Source: Campylobacter gastrosuis
GTDB lineage: Bacteria; Campylobacterota; Campylobacteria; Campylobacterales; Campylobacteraceae
Length of the DNA: 64,000 bases
Assembly (NCBI RefSeq): GCF_030249845.1
Contig: NZ_JANURM010000001.1
Span: 62,001-126,000 of the forward strand
Reading direction: 5' to 3'
Shown here piece by piece: positions 1-8,546 of this stretch. Positions within the stretch are counted from its first letter, which is position 1, and each line of letters opens with the position of its first letter. Both the position numbers and the translations under genes were made by a program. The notes below the pieces were generated by a model, which was not told the origin of the DNA, searched no databases, and saw nothing but the letters and a program-made list of their open reading frames with translations.

Positions 1-165
1 CTTGCCAAAAAGCTTTTTTAACGCCTTTTTATAAGCCTTTTTATCGCTCGCGTCGGTTTTGTTAAACTTCGCACAAAGCCCAACGGCACGTGCTTTTCTA
101 GCTGCCACGCCACAATCGTAAAAGCAAAATTCCAAGCCATTTTCTAGCTTATCAACCTCTGTCAT
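1..165 (-). CDS. Sugar O-acetyltransferase (maltose acetyltransferase family), N-terminal part
   Basis: Fifty-five codons run from an ATG at 165 to the window edge, so only the N-terminus is visible. It starts MTEVDKLENGLEF and contains the ARKARAVGLCAKFN segment typical of the Mac helical domain at the start of maltose/galactoside O-acetyltransferases; the left-handed beta-helix that would carry acetyl-CoA is outside the window. The ATG follows an AAAGGAG Shine-Dalgarno. The next upstream gene stops one base before this start, so the two are probably cotranscribed. The family call rests on a short segment only. Confidence 0.5.
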   Translation of the reverse strand, partial: MTEVDKLENGLEFCFYDCGVAARKARAVGLCAKFNKTDASDKKAYKKALKKLFGK

Positions 166-166
166 C

Positions 167-574
167 TTAACTCCTTTGCCATAAAATTTTTGTGCCAAAA
201 CCAAGTGTGTTGTCTGTAAATTTTATACTTTTTAATAAAATTTTATAAATTTTAGCATTCATTGATTTGGCAAAAACAAAGCGTTTAAAATAATTTTCTA
301 CATCTTCTGCCACGCTTATTGTGCCGTTAAACTGAACGCCTCTAATTTTACCAACAATTAGCGTATTTAAGGCGATCGTGCCTGAAATTTCAGGGCGATT
401 TTTTATCGCTTTAATATGCTCTGTGCTCTCATCGCTTGCGATAAAAAGTGAAATTTCATCGCTATTAAATGCGTAAAATGCACTAAATGCGTGCGGTGTG
501 CCATCATCTTTGATGACGCAAATTGAGGCTAAATGCTCTTTTTTTATAAATTTTAAAATTCTCTCATCAAGCAT
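167..574 (-). CDS. YhbP/UPF0306-like pyridoxamine 5'-phosphate oxidase-fold protein
   Basis: The 135-residue protein has the split-barrel flavin-binding fold of the PNPOx superfamily. Its C-terminal stretch IKFTDNTLGFGTKILW is nearly the same as the end of E. coli YhbP (UPF0306), and IRGVQFNGTI matches the family's central strand. The biochemical role of YhbP proteins is not established; flavin or haem-related binding is plausible but inferred. The gene overlaps the upstream DUF1294 gene by 8 bases and ends one base before the acetyltransferase start, indicating a three-gene minus-strand operon. Confidence 0.75.
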   Translation of the reverse strand: MLDERILKFIKKEHLASICVIKDDGTPHAFSAFYAFNSDEISLFIASDESTEHIKAIKNRPEISGTIALNTLIVGKIRGVQFNGTISVAEDVENYFKRFVFAKSMNAKIYKILLKSIKFTDNTLGFGTKILWQRS

Positions 575-941
575 TTAAAAACTCTTTTAAAAAGCTTGAA
601 ATTTCAGCGAAATTTAGCCATAAAATCGCCGTTAAAATCAGCCAAAAAGCACTTAAAAAAATTTGGATTAGTAAAAATTTAGAGCTAAAATTTCTAAAAA
701 TCATCATCGCAAAAAGTGAGCCAAAAATTCCACCAATTAGCGAAAAGTAATGGATTGAGTTTTCTTTTACAAAATTTGGCAATAACGCCTTAAAATAGAG
801 CGAAAGCATAATAAAACTAAGCAAATTTGCTAGGCAAAAATAGAAAAAAACGACTGGAATTTGTGTGTAAAATCTATTTAAAATAAAGCTTAAAATCGTG
901 ATAAAAAATAGCAAAAAGACCCGAATGCCAAAGCAACACAT
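567..941 (-). CDS. DUF1294 integral membrane protein
   Basis: The protein has 124 residues and about four hydrophobic segments. The central part, YFSLIGGIFGSLFAMMIFR, is the hallmark of DUF1294: a Gly-rich turn followed by an Ala-Met-x-x-Phe-Arg motif. No function is known for the family. The 3' end overlaps the start of the YhbP-like gene by 8 bases, so translation is likely coupled. Start taken at the first ATG (941), preceded by a weak AAAGGTTAGCT purine stretch. Confidence 0.7.
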   Translation of the reverse strand: MCCFGIRVFLLFFITILSFILNRFYTQIPVVFFYFCLANLLSFIMLSLYFKALLPNFVKENSIHYFSLIGGIFGSLFAMMIFRNFSSKFLLIQIFLSAFWLILTAILWLNFAEISSFLKEFLNA

Positions 942-1022
942 AGCTAACCTTTAAAATTTTTGCGATTTTAGCCTAAAAACTCTTAAAAATTTGCCGATTT
1001 GGCAAAAATCAAAGGAGAAAAA

Positions 1023-1538
1023 ATGCAAACAAATCTTTACTCAAATCAGAATTTTAGCAACCTTGACTTTTCATTTAAAACAAGCAGCGGCGATAAGATA
1101 AATCTTTCAATGTATAACAACACAAGCATTGAATATGCAAGTGCCAAAACGCAAAATTCAAGCATTCAAACGCTAACTCTAACCCAAGAATACGGCTATA
1201 ACTTCTTATACGAGGGCAACGGACTTGATAAAAATGATATTGACGAGATTAACAAAGCCTTAAAAGAGATACAGCCAAAAATTGATGATTTTATGAAAAA
1301 TATAAACGAGGGTAAAAACTACACAAATCCAGAAATTTCAAACCTAGCAAACAGCCTAAAATCGGCACTGCCAGAGCCAAAAGACCTAAATCACGCAAAC
1401 GCTATAAACGACGGAGTTTTAAAGATGTTTGACAAGCTTTTAGAACAAAACAAAGCTGGTCGGGAGCTACTTTTAAAGACAAATAAATTGTTTGAAAATT
1501 TCTTAAATCAGACAAACAAATTTTCACTTTATGTGTAA
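1023..1538 (+). CDS. Hypothetical protein, soluble, helical
   Basis: I do not recognise a family. The 171-residue protein has no signal peptide or membrane segment, a Ser/Thr/Asn-rich N-terminal third, and a helical, charged C-terminal half (GLDKNDIDEINKALKEIQ onward). The frame is open eight codons upstream, but the ATG at 1023 is preferred because an AAAGGAG Shine-Dalgarno lies a few bases before it. The gene stands alone and faces a small zinc-ribbon gene; both stop codons fall inside one shared hairpin. Confidence 0.6.
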   Translation: MQTNLYSNQNFSNLDFSFKTSSGDKINLSMYNNTSIEYASAKTQNSSIQTLTLTQEYGYNFLYEGNGLDKNDIDEINKALKEIQPKIDDFMKNINEGKNYTNPEISNLANSLKSALPEPKDLNHANAINDGVLKMFDKLLEQNKAGRELLLKTNKLFENFLNQTNKFSLYV

Positions 1539-1554
1539 GCCAAAAATGGCTTAC
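1535..1554. terminator. Bidirectional hairpin between convergent genes
   Basis: A perfect 7-bp stem (GTAAGCC/GGCTTAC) with a 6-base loop. The stop codons of both flanking convergent genes lie within the stem arms. There is no long T-tract on either side, so it is a weak terminator or an mRNA 3'-end stabiliser. Confidence 0.5.
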
Positions 1555-1742
1555 TCTACTTCTGCTTTGATCTGCTCGTTTGATTTTACGACCATACCAG
1601 AGCCGTGAATCACGCTAGGCACACAGCTCGTGCAAATATCAACCTCTTCGCCATTTTTGTGAGCGCGGATAAAAACGGCGTTGCTATCTTCGCTACTTTT
1701 TAGCCCGCAGACATTACAAACTACTAAATTTTGATCTCTCAT
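1551..1742 (-). CDS. Small zinc-ribbon protein
   Basis: A 63-residue protein with two CxxC pairs, VCNVCG near residue 9 and ICTSCV near residue 37, which should bind one zinc ion. The rest is short and charged. A start nine codons upstream is possible, but ATG 1742 has an AAGGAG Shine-Dalgarno with good spacing. I know no assigned function; a nucleic-acid or protein-binding role is a guess from the zinc ribbon. Confidence 0.7.
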   Translation of the reverse strand: MRDQNLVVCNVCGLKSSEDSNAVFIRAHKNGEEVDICTSCVPSVIHGSGMVVKSNEQIKAEVE

Positions 1743-1825
1743 AACTATCTCCTTAAAAAATTTCGGCAATTATACAAAAAGCTTTAAAATTTGCGATGAT
1801 TTATATCAATAAATAAGAAAATTTT

Positions 1826-1833
1826 GATAAAAT
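1826..1833 (+). promoter_or_regulatory. Likely -10 element for the dUTPase gene
   Basis: GATAAAAT about 26-33 bases upstream of the dUTPase start, in AT-rich DNA, fits the sigma-70 -10 box common in Campylobacter, where -35 boxes are poorly conserved. Confidence 0.4.
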
Positions 1834-1858
1834 CACTCAAAAATTTAAGGGAGTAATG

Positions 1859-2551
1859 ATGAGAGATAGGGATTTGATTTTTGATATGCTAAAAATGCAA
1901 CAAAGCCTAAACGATGAGACAAACGGAGCTGGCTGGGAGAATGGATATACAAATAAAAATAAGCTAATTAGCTGGCGAAGGTGCATTTATATGGAGTGTG
2001 CCGAGCTTATTGATAGCTTTGCTTGGAAGCATTGGAAAAATATCACAGCACCGACTGATGAGCAAAATTTACGCATTGAGGTCGTTGATATTTGGCACTT
2101 TGTGATGAGCTTAATGCTTGAAAAATACCACGTAAATGGGCTTGGCGGACTTGAAAAACTAGCCGATGATATAAGCGTAGCAAGTGGATTTGCCGAGTTT
2201 TGCAAAGAGCCGTTTGATGTGGCAAACGAGAGCATTTATGAGATTATGAATGATATTGAGATGATGATAAATCGTTGCAGTGGCTTTGAGTATGAAATTT
2301 TTGATATTTTAAAAATTTACTTCACCTTAGCCCTAAAATGTGGCGTGAATTTACACTCGCTTTATGAGTGCTATATCGCTAAAAACGTCCTAAATCGCTT
2401 TCGCCAAGATAATGGCTATAAAGAGGGCGAGTATAAAAAAATCTGGGCTGGACGTGAAGATAACGCCGTGATGAGCGAGATTTTAAGCAGGGGCATTAGG
2501 GGCGTTGATGAGATTTATGCTGCCCTAGAAGCGGAGTATGAAAGGGCGTGA
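1859..2551 (+). CDS. dut: Dimeric (all-alpha) dUTP diphosphatase
   Basis: Hydrolyses dUTP to dUMP and pyrophosphate, keeping uracil out of DNA and supplying dTMP synthesis. It belongs to the all-alpha NTP pyrophosphohydrolase type found in Campylobacter, not the trimeric beta type. Visible motifs are SWRRCIYMECAELIDS (the metal-binding ExxE-type helix) near residues 38-53, WKHWKN, and EVVDIWHFVMS near residue 74 with the second acidic pair. Two ATGs are adjacent; the second (1859) is better spaced from AAGGGAG. The stop overlaps the GTG start of the next gene by four bases. Confidence 0.9.
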   Translation: MRDRDLIFDMLKMQQSLNDETNGAGWENGYTNKNKLISWRRCIYMECAELIDSFAWKHWKNITAPTDEQNLRIEVVDIWHFVMSLMLEKYHVNGLGGLEKLADDISVASGFAEFCKEPFDVANESIYEIMNDIEMMINRCSGFEYEIFDILKIYFTLALKCGVNLHSLYECYIAKNVLNRFRQDNGYKEGEYKKIWAGREDNAVMSEILSRGIRGVDEIYAALEAEYERA

Positions 2552-3258
2552 TAGAGATTTTTAGGCTAAGTATTGCTGATTTTTGGAGCAAAAAATTTAT
2601 ATATTTAGCGATTTTGCCACTATTTTTTAGCATTTTTATGCTTAGCCTTGCTCTTTTTTTGGGTGCAAAACCAGCCGTTTTAGCCATTTTTGATGCCATA
2701 AATGGCTATTTTGGCGAGTATGAGATAGTTAAATTTTTAATGCAAAATGAGCTTTTTAACTGGCTAATAAACGCCTTTGTTTATGCCTTTGGGGCGTATT
2801 TGGTCGTGATTTTAAGCGTCTTTTTTGCACTCTTTGTGGCTGGGTTTTTAACGCCGATTGTGGTAAATGAGATAAATAAACGCCACTACAAAATCATCCT
2901 AAAAAACGACGTTTCGCTTGTTTTTATCACAAAAATAATGGTTGTTGAGATTTTAAAATTTCTTGGCATTTTATTAGTTTGTCTGCCACTTTTATTTGTG
3001 CCAGTTTTGCACTTTTTTGTTGGCATTATCCCGTTTTTTTATATCTATTATAAATTTTTATTAGTTGATGTTGCGTCAAATATTTTGGGTAAAACTAAAT
3101 TTGAACTTTGCTTGATTGAAGGTGGCGGAGTCGGGTTTGTTTTATCTTCGTTTGCTTTTTATTTGGTATCGCTTTTGCCGATTGTTGGGCTGTTTTTTCA
3201 GCTCTTTTTTGTCATATTTTTGACGCATTTGGTGTTTAGGCGGTATTTAAAATTTTAA
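2548..3258 (+). CDS. EI24-domain (CysZ-like) membrane protein
   Basis: A 236-residue protein with about five or six hydrophobic segments and the FLTPIVVNEINKRHY loop typical of the EI24/CysZ superfamily in Campylobacterota. CysZ of enterics is a sulfate transporter, but that substrate cannot be assumed here. It begins with GTG at 2548, overlapping the dUTPase stop by four bases, so the two are translationally coupled. An AGCCAAATTTGGCT inverted repeat sits on the stop codon. Confidence 0.75.
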   Translation: MIEIFRLSIADFWSKKFIYLAILPLFFSIFMLSLALFLGAKPAVLAIFDAINGYFGEYEIVKFLMQNELFNWLINAFVYAFGAYLVVILSVFFALFVAGFLTPIVVNEINKRHYKIILKNDVSLVFITKIMVVEILKFLGILLVCLPLLFVPVLHFFVGIIPFFYIYYKFLLVDVASNILGKTKFELCLIEGGGVGFVLSSFAFYLVSLLPIVGLFFQLFFVIFLTHLVFRRYLKF

Positions 3259-3305
3259 GCCAAATTTGGCTAAAATCGCAAAAATTTTAAACTAAGGTCG
3301 GTTTT

Positions 3306-4232
3306 ATGAGAGGTTATAAGATTTTTTCTGGCAATGCAAATGTTGAGTTTGCAAGGCGTGTGGCTCAGTATCTTTCGCTCCCGCTTAGCGAGGCGATTAT
3401 TAAGAGTTTTAGTGATGGCGAGATAAGCGTGCAAGTAGGCGAGAGTGTGCGTGGCAAGGACGTTTTTGTCGTTCAGCCGACCTGTGCGCCAGCGAATGTA
3501 AATTTAATGGAGCTTTTGATTTTAACAGACGCCTTAAAGCGAAGCAGTGCTAGTTCTATCACAGCTGTGGTGCCGTATTTTGGTTACGCTAGGCAGGATA
3601 GAAAGGCAGCCCCAAGAGTGCCAATAACGGCAAAATTAGTCGCAAATATGATGCAAACGGCTGGGATTGATAGGGTTATTACTATGGATTTACACGCTGG
3701 GCAAATTCAGGGTTTTTTTGATATCCCAGTAGATAACCTTTATGGCAGTATCGTTTTTACAGATTATGTTAGGTCAAAGCACCTTGCAAATCCGATAGTG
3801 GCAAGTCCGGATGTAGGCGGAGTGGCTAGGGCTAGGGCTTTGGCTAAGAATTTAGGGCTTGATATGGTTATTGTTGATAAACGCCGTGAAAAGGCAAACG
3901 AGAGTGAAGTGATGAATGTTATTGGCGACGTAAATGGCAAGGACGTGATTTTGGTTGATGATATGATTGACACGGCTGGGACGATTGTAAAAGCGGCTAA
4001 AATTTTCAAAGAAAAGGGCGCAACAAGCGTGATTGCATTTTGTACGCACCCAGTTTTAAGCGGTGCTGCTTATGAAAATTTAGCAAAAGGCTATCTTGAT
4101 GAGCTTATCGTAACCGATACGATACCGCTAAAACAGGAGCTAGGTTGCATTAAGGTTTTAAGCGTGGCTTCGCTTTTTGGCGAGGTTATTAGGCGAGTTT
4201 ATCACAATGAGAGTGTAAATTCACTATTTTAA
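3306..4232 (+). CDS. prs: Ribose-phosphate pyrophosphokinase
   Basis: Makes PRPP from ribose 5-phosphate and ATP for purine, pyrimidine, NAD, histidine and tryptophan synthesis. The 308-residue length is normal for class I PRPP synthetases. Motifs seen: FSDGEISVQVGESVRGKDVF near the N-terminus, PYFGYARQDRK (ATP-binding flexible loop), the metal-binding DLHAGQIQGFF, and the PRPP loop DDMIDTAGTI near residue 220. A TAAGG sequence precedes the ATG. A strong hairpin follows the gene. Confidence 0.97.
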   Translation: MRGYKIFSGNANVEFARRVAQYLSLPLSEAIIKSFSDGEISVQVGESVRGKDVFVVQPTCAPANVNLMELLILTDALKRSSASSITAVVPYFGYARQDRKAAPRVPITAKLVANMMQTAGIDRVITMDLHAGQIQGFFDIPVDNLYGSIVFTDYVRSKHLANPIVASPDVGGVARARALAKNLGLDMVIVDKRREKANESEVMNVIGDVNGKDVILVDDMIDTAGTIVKAAKIFKEKGATSVIAFCTHPVLSGAAYENLAKGYLDELIVTDTIPLKQELGCIKVLSVASLFGEVIRRVYHNESVNSLF

Positions 4233-4238
4233 ATCCGA

Positions 4239-4267
4239 GTAGTTTGCACCTTGCAAACTACATTTTT
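4239..4267 (+). terminator. Rho-independent terminator of prs
   Basis: A perfect 9-bp stem (GTAGTTTGC/GCAAACTAC) with a 5-base loop, followed by a T run at 4263-4267. Confidence 0.85.
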
Positions 4268-4290
4268 ACCTAAATTTTAACTAAAAAAAC

Positions 4291-4296
4291 TATAAT
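4291..4296 (+). promoter_or_regulatory. -10 box of metK promoter
   Basis: A consensus TATAAT lies 32 bases before the metK ATG, downstream of the prs terminator, so metK has its own sigma-70 promoter. Confidence 0.65.
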
Positions 4297-4327
4297 AACG
4301 CCTACAATTTAAAAAATAAGGAATTTT

Positions 4328-5530
4328 ATGTATTTATTTACTTCTGAGGTCGTAAGCCCGGGTCACCCTGATAAGTGTGCTGATATTATTGCTGATAGCA
4401 TTGTTGATACGATTTTAATGCAAGATTCAAACGCAAGGATAGCAAGTGAGGTCTTTTTAGCCGGTAAAAATATAATCATCGGTGGCGAGATAAACTCAAA
4501 GGTCAAGCTATCTTTTGGCGATTACGCTAAGATTGTTGAGAGTGCTTTATTTCACATTGGCTATAAAGGTTTGCCATATTTTACAAAAGAGCAGTGCTTG
4601 CACCCTGAGGACATTGAGGTTAAGGTCTGTATAAATCAGCAAAGTCCAGATATAAATCAGGGCGTAGATCAAAAAGATGGCGAGATAGGTGCTGGCGATC
4701 AGGGCATTATGTTTGGTTTTGCTAGTTCTGAGGCGAAGGAATTTATGCCAGCTGCCATTACTTATGCTAGAATGCTTTGCGATAAGGTTTATAAATTTGC
4801 AAAAGCAAATCCAGATAAGCTTGGCGTGGATATTAAAACGCAAGTTACGATTGATTATGGCACAAAAGAGAATTTTGAAAACTGCCATCCGCAGAGCATT
4901 CACACCATAGTCGTTTCAGCCCCAAGCGTGCAGAGTATGGATATTGCGACGCTTAGAGCACTCATTCAGGATCTAATTGACGATGCCGGACTGCCTAAAA
5001 ATTTATACAACAAAGATAAAACCATAATCTACATAAACCCAACTGGTAGATATGTAAATCACAGCTCACTTCACGATAGTGGGCTAACTGGCAGAAAATT
5101 AATCGTAGATAGCTTTGGCGGATACGCTCCAATCGGCGGTGGCGCTCAAAGCTCAAAGGACTACACAAAGGTAGATAGAAGCGGACTTTATGCTGCAAGG
5201 TATATCGCTAAAAATATCGTAGCAGCCGGACTTGCTAAAAAGTGCATAGTCCAGCTAAGCTACGCAATCGGCGTGGCTAGACCGACATCAGTTAGCGTTG
5301 ATACGATGGGGACGCAAGTTAGCGGGATTGATGATGATATGCTCTCAAAATTTGTAATGGATAAATTCCCGCTCACGCCAAAGTGGATAACGCAAAAATT
5401 CGGACTTGACAAGCCGAGCAAAGATACATTTTTATACGCAAAAGTAGCAGCTCTTGGACAAGTTGGCAATGCAAAATATCCGTGGGAGAAGCTTGATAGC
5501 GTTGAAATTTTCAAATCGCTTTTAAAATAA
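4328..5530 (+). CDS. metK: S-adenosylmethionine synthetase
   Basis: Forms S-adenosylmethionine from methionine and ATP, the methyl donor for the many methyltransferases, including those in this window. Full length at 400 residues. Signatures: SPGHPDKCADIIADSIVD at the N-terminus (ATP and methionine binding), GAGDQGIMFG (signature 1) near residue 121, and GGGAQSSKDYTKVDRS, the Campylobacter version of the GGGAFSGKD signature 2. SD AAGGA lies just upstream. Its own promoter and terminator make it monocistronic. Confidence 0.97.
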   Translation: MYLFTSEVVSPGHPDKCADIIADSIVDTILMQDSNARIASEVFLAGKNIIIGGEINSKVKLSFGDYAKIVESALFHIGYKGLPYFTKEQCLHPEDIEVKVCINQQSPDINQGVDQKDGEIGAGDQGIMFGFASSEAKEFMPAAITYARMLCDKVYKFAKANPDKLGVDIKTQVTIDYGTKENFENCHPQSIHTIVVSAPSVQSMDIATLRALIQDLIDDAGLPKNLYNKDKTIIYINPTGRYVNHSSLHDSGLTGRKLIVDSFGGYAPIGGGAQSSKDYTKVDRSGLYAARYIAKNIVAAGLAKKCIVQLSYAIGVARPTSVSVDTMGTQVSGIDDDMLSKFVMDKFPLTPKWITQKFGLDKPSKDTFLYAKVAALGQVGNAKYPWEKLDSVEIFKSLLK

Positions 5531-5532
5531 AT

Positions 5533-5556
5533 ATAATCCCTATTTTTAGGGATTAT
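5533..5556. terminator. Bidirectional terminator between metK and the methyltransferase gene
   Basis: A perfect 10-bp stem (ATAATCCCTA/TAGGGATTAT) with a TTTT loop lies between the convergent metK and restriction-modification genes and overlaps the latter's stop codon. Confidence 0.8.
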
Positions 5557-6374
5557 TCAAATAATAGCTTTTGTTTTTGTGTGAATTTCTTGTGCATTCC
5601 GCGTGCCTTTTTTTCTGAAAAGGTTTCCGCTACAAAGTGTAATTTTTTTTCATCGTCTATGATTTTTAGTTCATTTTGAGAATTTTCTAGCCTAGTTTTT
5701 GCTTGCTGTAGATATGTCTCTGAAATATCTATGCCTATAAATTTATGTCCTAAAAGTTTGGCTGCAACTAATGTTGTTCCGCTACCGCAATATGGGTCTA
5801 TAACAACACCATTATTTTCTAAAATACTATAAATGCACCTTGTAGGGAGTGTTAGTGGAAATGGTGCTGGGTGTGGATTTTTGCCTTCTGGTCTAATGCG
5901 CCAAATAGAGGTCATCAGTGCGTGTTTTGAAAGTAATTCTTTGCCGATTAAATCTTTTTTATCTTTTGGTTTATGTAGCCAAAAAATACGCTCTTCAATT
6001 TGCCAAAAACGCCAACCTCTTATGTTTGCAGCAATTGCTCTATCCCAAATTATCTCTTGTCTTATGTTCCATTTACTTTTTGATATCCAAGCGTAAGGAT
6101 GTAGCATAATGCCTTTTTCCCAGCGAACTTTATGGTTATAAAAAAAGCTTCCACCCGGTTTTATAATTCTATAAAGCTCATTTAAGACTAAGATTTGTTC
6201 TTCTTGGTAGATATTTTCTGGTTTTTTATCTGTTACGTTTGCATATTTTATGTTACTAACAAGCCAACCTTTTTTATTTTCTTGTTTGTTGTATGGTGGC
6301 GAGGTAACACCCATATCTACGCTATCATCGGCTAATTTTTTAAGCTCATCTAATGTGTTTCCCAAAATTAGCAT
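5553..6374 (-). CDS. Type II DNA methyltransferase (beta-class, amino-group)
   Basis: A 273-residue amino-methyltransferase (N6-adenine or N4-cytosine). The catalytic motif TSPPYN (motif IV) is near residue 24 and the AdoMet-binding motif DPYCGSGTT (motif I) comes later, near residue 192, the order typical of the beta class. Motif HPAPFPLTLPTR precedes motif I. It overlaps the putative restriction gene upstream by 7 bases, so it should be the protecting half of a type II restriction-modification pair. The recognition sequence cannot be read from the protein. Insertion between metK and a transporter suggests an acquired module. Confidence 0.88.
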   Translation of the reverse strand: MLILGNTLDELKKLADDSVDMGVTSPPYNKQENKKGWLVSNIKYANVTDKKPENIYQEEQILVLNELYRIIKPGGSFFYNHKVRWEKGIMLHPYAWISKSKWNIRQEIIWDRAIAANIRGWRFWQIEERIFWLHKPKDKKDLIGKELLSKHALMTSIWRIRPEGKNPHPAPFPLTLPTRCIYSILENNGVVIDPYCGSGTTLVAAKLLGHKFIGIDISETYLQQAKTRLENSQNELKIIDDEKKLHFVAETFSEKKARGMHKKFTQKQKLLFE

Positions 6375-7060
6375 AAATCAGCCTTTTGATATAAGAAATC
6401 AAATAAAATTTTATCAATATACTCTTTATTTGCATTTAAAACTTCTTTGCTTTGGTTAAAAATAATTTTTATATCTGCGTTTTGATAGTTTTTAAATGAA
6501 AAACTGGCACTTCTAAGATAATATCCGCTAACATCTCCATTCGGGAATTTTTTATTTAGTTGTTTTTCTAGATTATTGGTAAAGTTTTGGTCGTTAAAGC
6601 TAAATTCCAGCAGATAAATTAACTGACCATCTATAAAACCACTAGTGAGCATATTTAAATTTGAGTTTTTATCTTTTAAAAATCTAGCCCAAGTGTAATC
6701 TGTAAAATTTCCGCCACCATTAAGCTTTGAAGGTGCATTTTTTCTTAAACCATTTTTGTATTCTAAAAAATCAGAAGTTTGTAAATTTTTTGGCTTTGCT
6801 TCGCAGTTTATAGCTTTATCTGCTGTGATTTGTTTAAAGCCATTAAAGTCTATTTTTTTAGTATTGTGCGTGTATCCGGCTAAGCTAACTGTTAGAAATT
6901 CACGTATAGTTGAGCTGTTTTTATCGTTTATATATATTGTTAAAAGGTCACTAAAAAGTGCAATCAGGCTGTCTTTTGATAGCCCTAATAAAGCTGATGA
7001 GAAGTCTATATGCGTTTTTGTTGAGTAAATTTTAATGATTTCTTGTAAATTCTTATTCAT
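6368..7060 (-). CDS. Putative type II restriction endonuclease
   Basis: A 230-residue protein with no family I can name with certainty. The assignment is mainly contextual: it lies immediately upstream of, and overlaps by 7 bases, a DNA methyltransferase gene, and its size fits a type II endonuclease. Residues compatible with a PD-(D/E)xK nuclease core are NCEAKPKN near residue 91 and DGQLIYLLEF near residue 145, but no catalytic triad is proven. It resembles Helicobacter type II endonucleases as far as I recall, without a specificity I can defend. No homopolymeric tract is present. Confidence 0.6.
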   Translation of the reverse strand: MNKNLQEIIKIYSTKTHIDFSSALLGLSKDSLIALFSDLLTIYINDKNSSTIREFLTVSLAGYTHNTKKIDFNGFKQITADKAINCEAKPKNLQTSDFLEYKNGLRKNAPSKLNGGGNFTDYTWARFLKDKNSNLNMLTSGFIDGQLIYLLEFSFNDQNFTNNLEKQLNKKFPNGDVSGYYLRSASFSFKNYQNADIKIIFNQSKEVLNANKEYIDKILFDFLYQKADLC

Positions 7061-7115
7061 TGTTATCCTACAAAATTAAAGATACAATTTTAGCCAAAAG
7101 AGCTTAAAATTTTTT

Positions 7116-8423
7116 CTAAAACCCAAACACAAATGCCAAAATGCAAACAGCAAGTGAGATAGGCACGTAGATGAAGCGACCGATTTGATACCAAGTATCG
7201 CCCATTTTGCTCTTTGCACCGGTGTTTATCTCGTCTAAAATTTCATCTTTACGCATTACCCAAAACCACGAAATCGCACCTAAAACCGCACCGACTGGGA
7301 TTATGTAGTTTGCCACAAAATCCATCCACGGCCCCCATTTTTGGATATTCTCCATTGTGATGCCAACCCCAAAACAGATGATACAGAGCAAAATTAGCAC
7401 GTTTTTGCGTTTGAAATTTGGGAATTTATGTATCATTGACTCAGCGACCACTTCAAGCATATTTTGAAGCGAAGTGATACCGCCAAAAACGACAGCGGTA
7501 AATAAAACAATGGCAAAAATTTGTCCGCCGGGCATTTGTTGAAGCACCTTTGGTAGCGTCTCAAAAAGCAGTCCGGGGCCAGCATTTGGGCTAATGCCAA
7601 AGGCAAAAACGGCTGGGATAATCACAAGTGCTGCAATAAGTGCCGCTAGCGTGTCAAAAAATGCCGTTTTTTTAGCACTATCAACGATATCTTCTTTTTT
7701 TGAAAGATACGCCCCATAAACAATCATACCAGAGCCGGTAATTGAGAGCGAGAAAAACGCCTGACCCATAGCGCTAACCCAAACCATAGGTTCGGCTAAC
7801 TTGCTAAAATCAGGGATAAATAAAAATTCATAACCCTTTTGTGTGCCATCAAAAAAGGCAACTCTAATGGCTAAAATCGCAAATAAAATAAAAAATAGTG
7901 GCATCATTATTTTATTCGTTTTTTCAATGCTTTTTGCACCAAAAAGTAGCGTTAAAAGTGTGCCTACGATGATGATAGCGTGAAAAGGCACGACAGAGTA
8001 GGGCTTAAAGGCAAATGAGCCAAACCAAGTGGCAGTATCTACGCTCATTAAAGAGCCGTCAATCGCCCAAAATAGGGCTTTTAGCACGTATGAGATGATG
8101 ACAGCGTAGCCAATTGCTATACACATTGACCCGGCCAGTGGCAAGTAGCCCATAATTTTGCCGATTTTATTAAAGCCACGTGAGCTCCAAGCGTATTCGT
8201 AAGAGCCGAGTGTGCCAGTTTTTGCCCTTCTGCCAATAGCATATTCAGCCGAAAGACCCACGTAGGCAAAAAGAGCGATGAAAAAAACGTAAATTAGCAA
8301 AAATGCGCCGCCGCCGTTTGTGCCTAGCTTGTATGGGAAGCCCCAGACGTTTGCCATACCGACTGCTGAGCCGACAGAAGCGATGATAAAAGCCCAGCCA
8401 GATGAGAAAGAGTGTTTTGCCAT
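7116..8423 (-). CDS. Neurotransmitter:sodium symporter (NSS/SNF family)
   Basis: A Na+-dependent amino acid symporter of the LeuT fold. The N-terminus has the family's TM1 signature ASVGSAVGMANVWGFPYKLG, including the unwound Gly/Asn-rich sodium site, and NGGGAFLLIYV in TM2. At 435 residues with about 11 predicted helices it matches the short bacterial subgroup exemplified by the tyrosine transporter Tyt1. The substrate is unknown; aromatic or aliphatic amino acids are likely. It is a single gene, divergent from the MATE gene. Confidence 0.92.
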   Translation of the reverse strand: MAKHSFSSGWAFIIASVGSAVGMANVWGFPYKLGTNGGGAFLLIYVFFIALFAYVGLSAEYAIGRRAKTGTLGSYEYAWSSRGFNKIGKIMGYLPLAGSMCIAIGYAVIISYVLKALFWAIDGSLMSVDTATWFGSFAFKPYSVVPFHAIIIVGTLLTLLFGAKSIEKTNKIMMPLFFILFAILAIRVAFFDGTQKGYEFLFIPDFSKLAEPMVWVSAMGQAFFSLSITGSGMIVYGAYLSKKEDIVDSAKKTAFFDTLAALIAALVIIPAVFAFGISPNAGPGLLFETLPKVLQQMPGGQIFAIVLFTAVVFGGITSLQNMLEVVAESMIHKFPNFKRKNVLILLCIICFGVGITMENIQKWGPWMDFVANYIIPVGAVLGAISWFWVMRKDEILDEINTGAKSKMGDTWYQIGRFIYVPISLAVCILAFVFGF

Positions 8424-8546
8424 TTGTAATCCATTTAATTAAAATTTTCGTTAGATTATACTTAATAAAACTTATGTTTAGCAAATTTAAGAGAAAAAAT
8501 TTAAACTACTTGGCTAAAATTGCCACTTTTAAACGAAAGGTTACGT

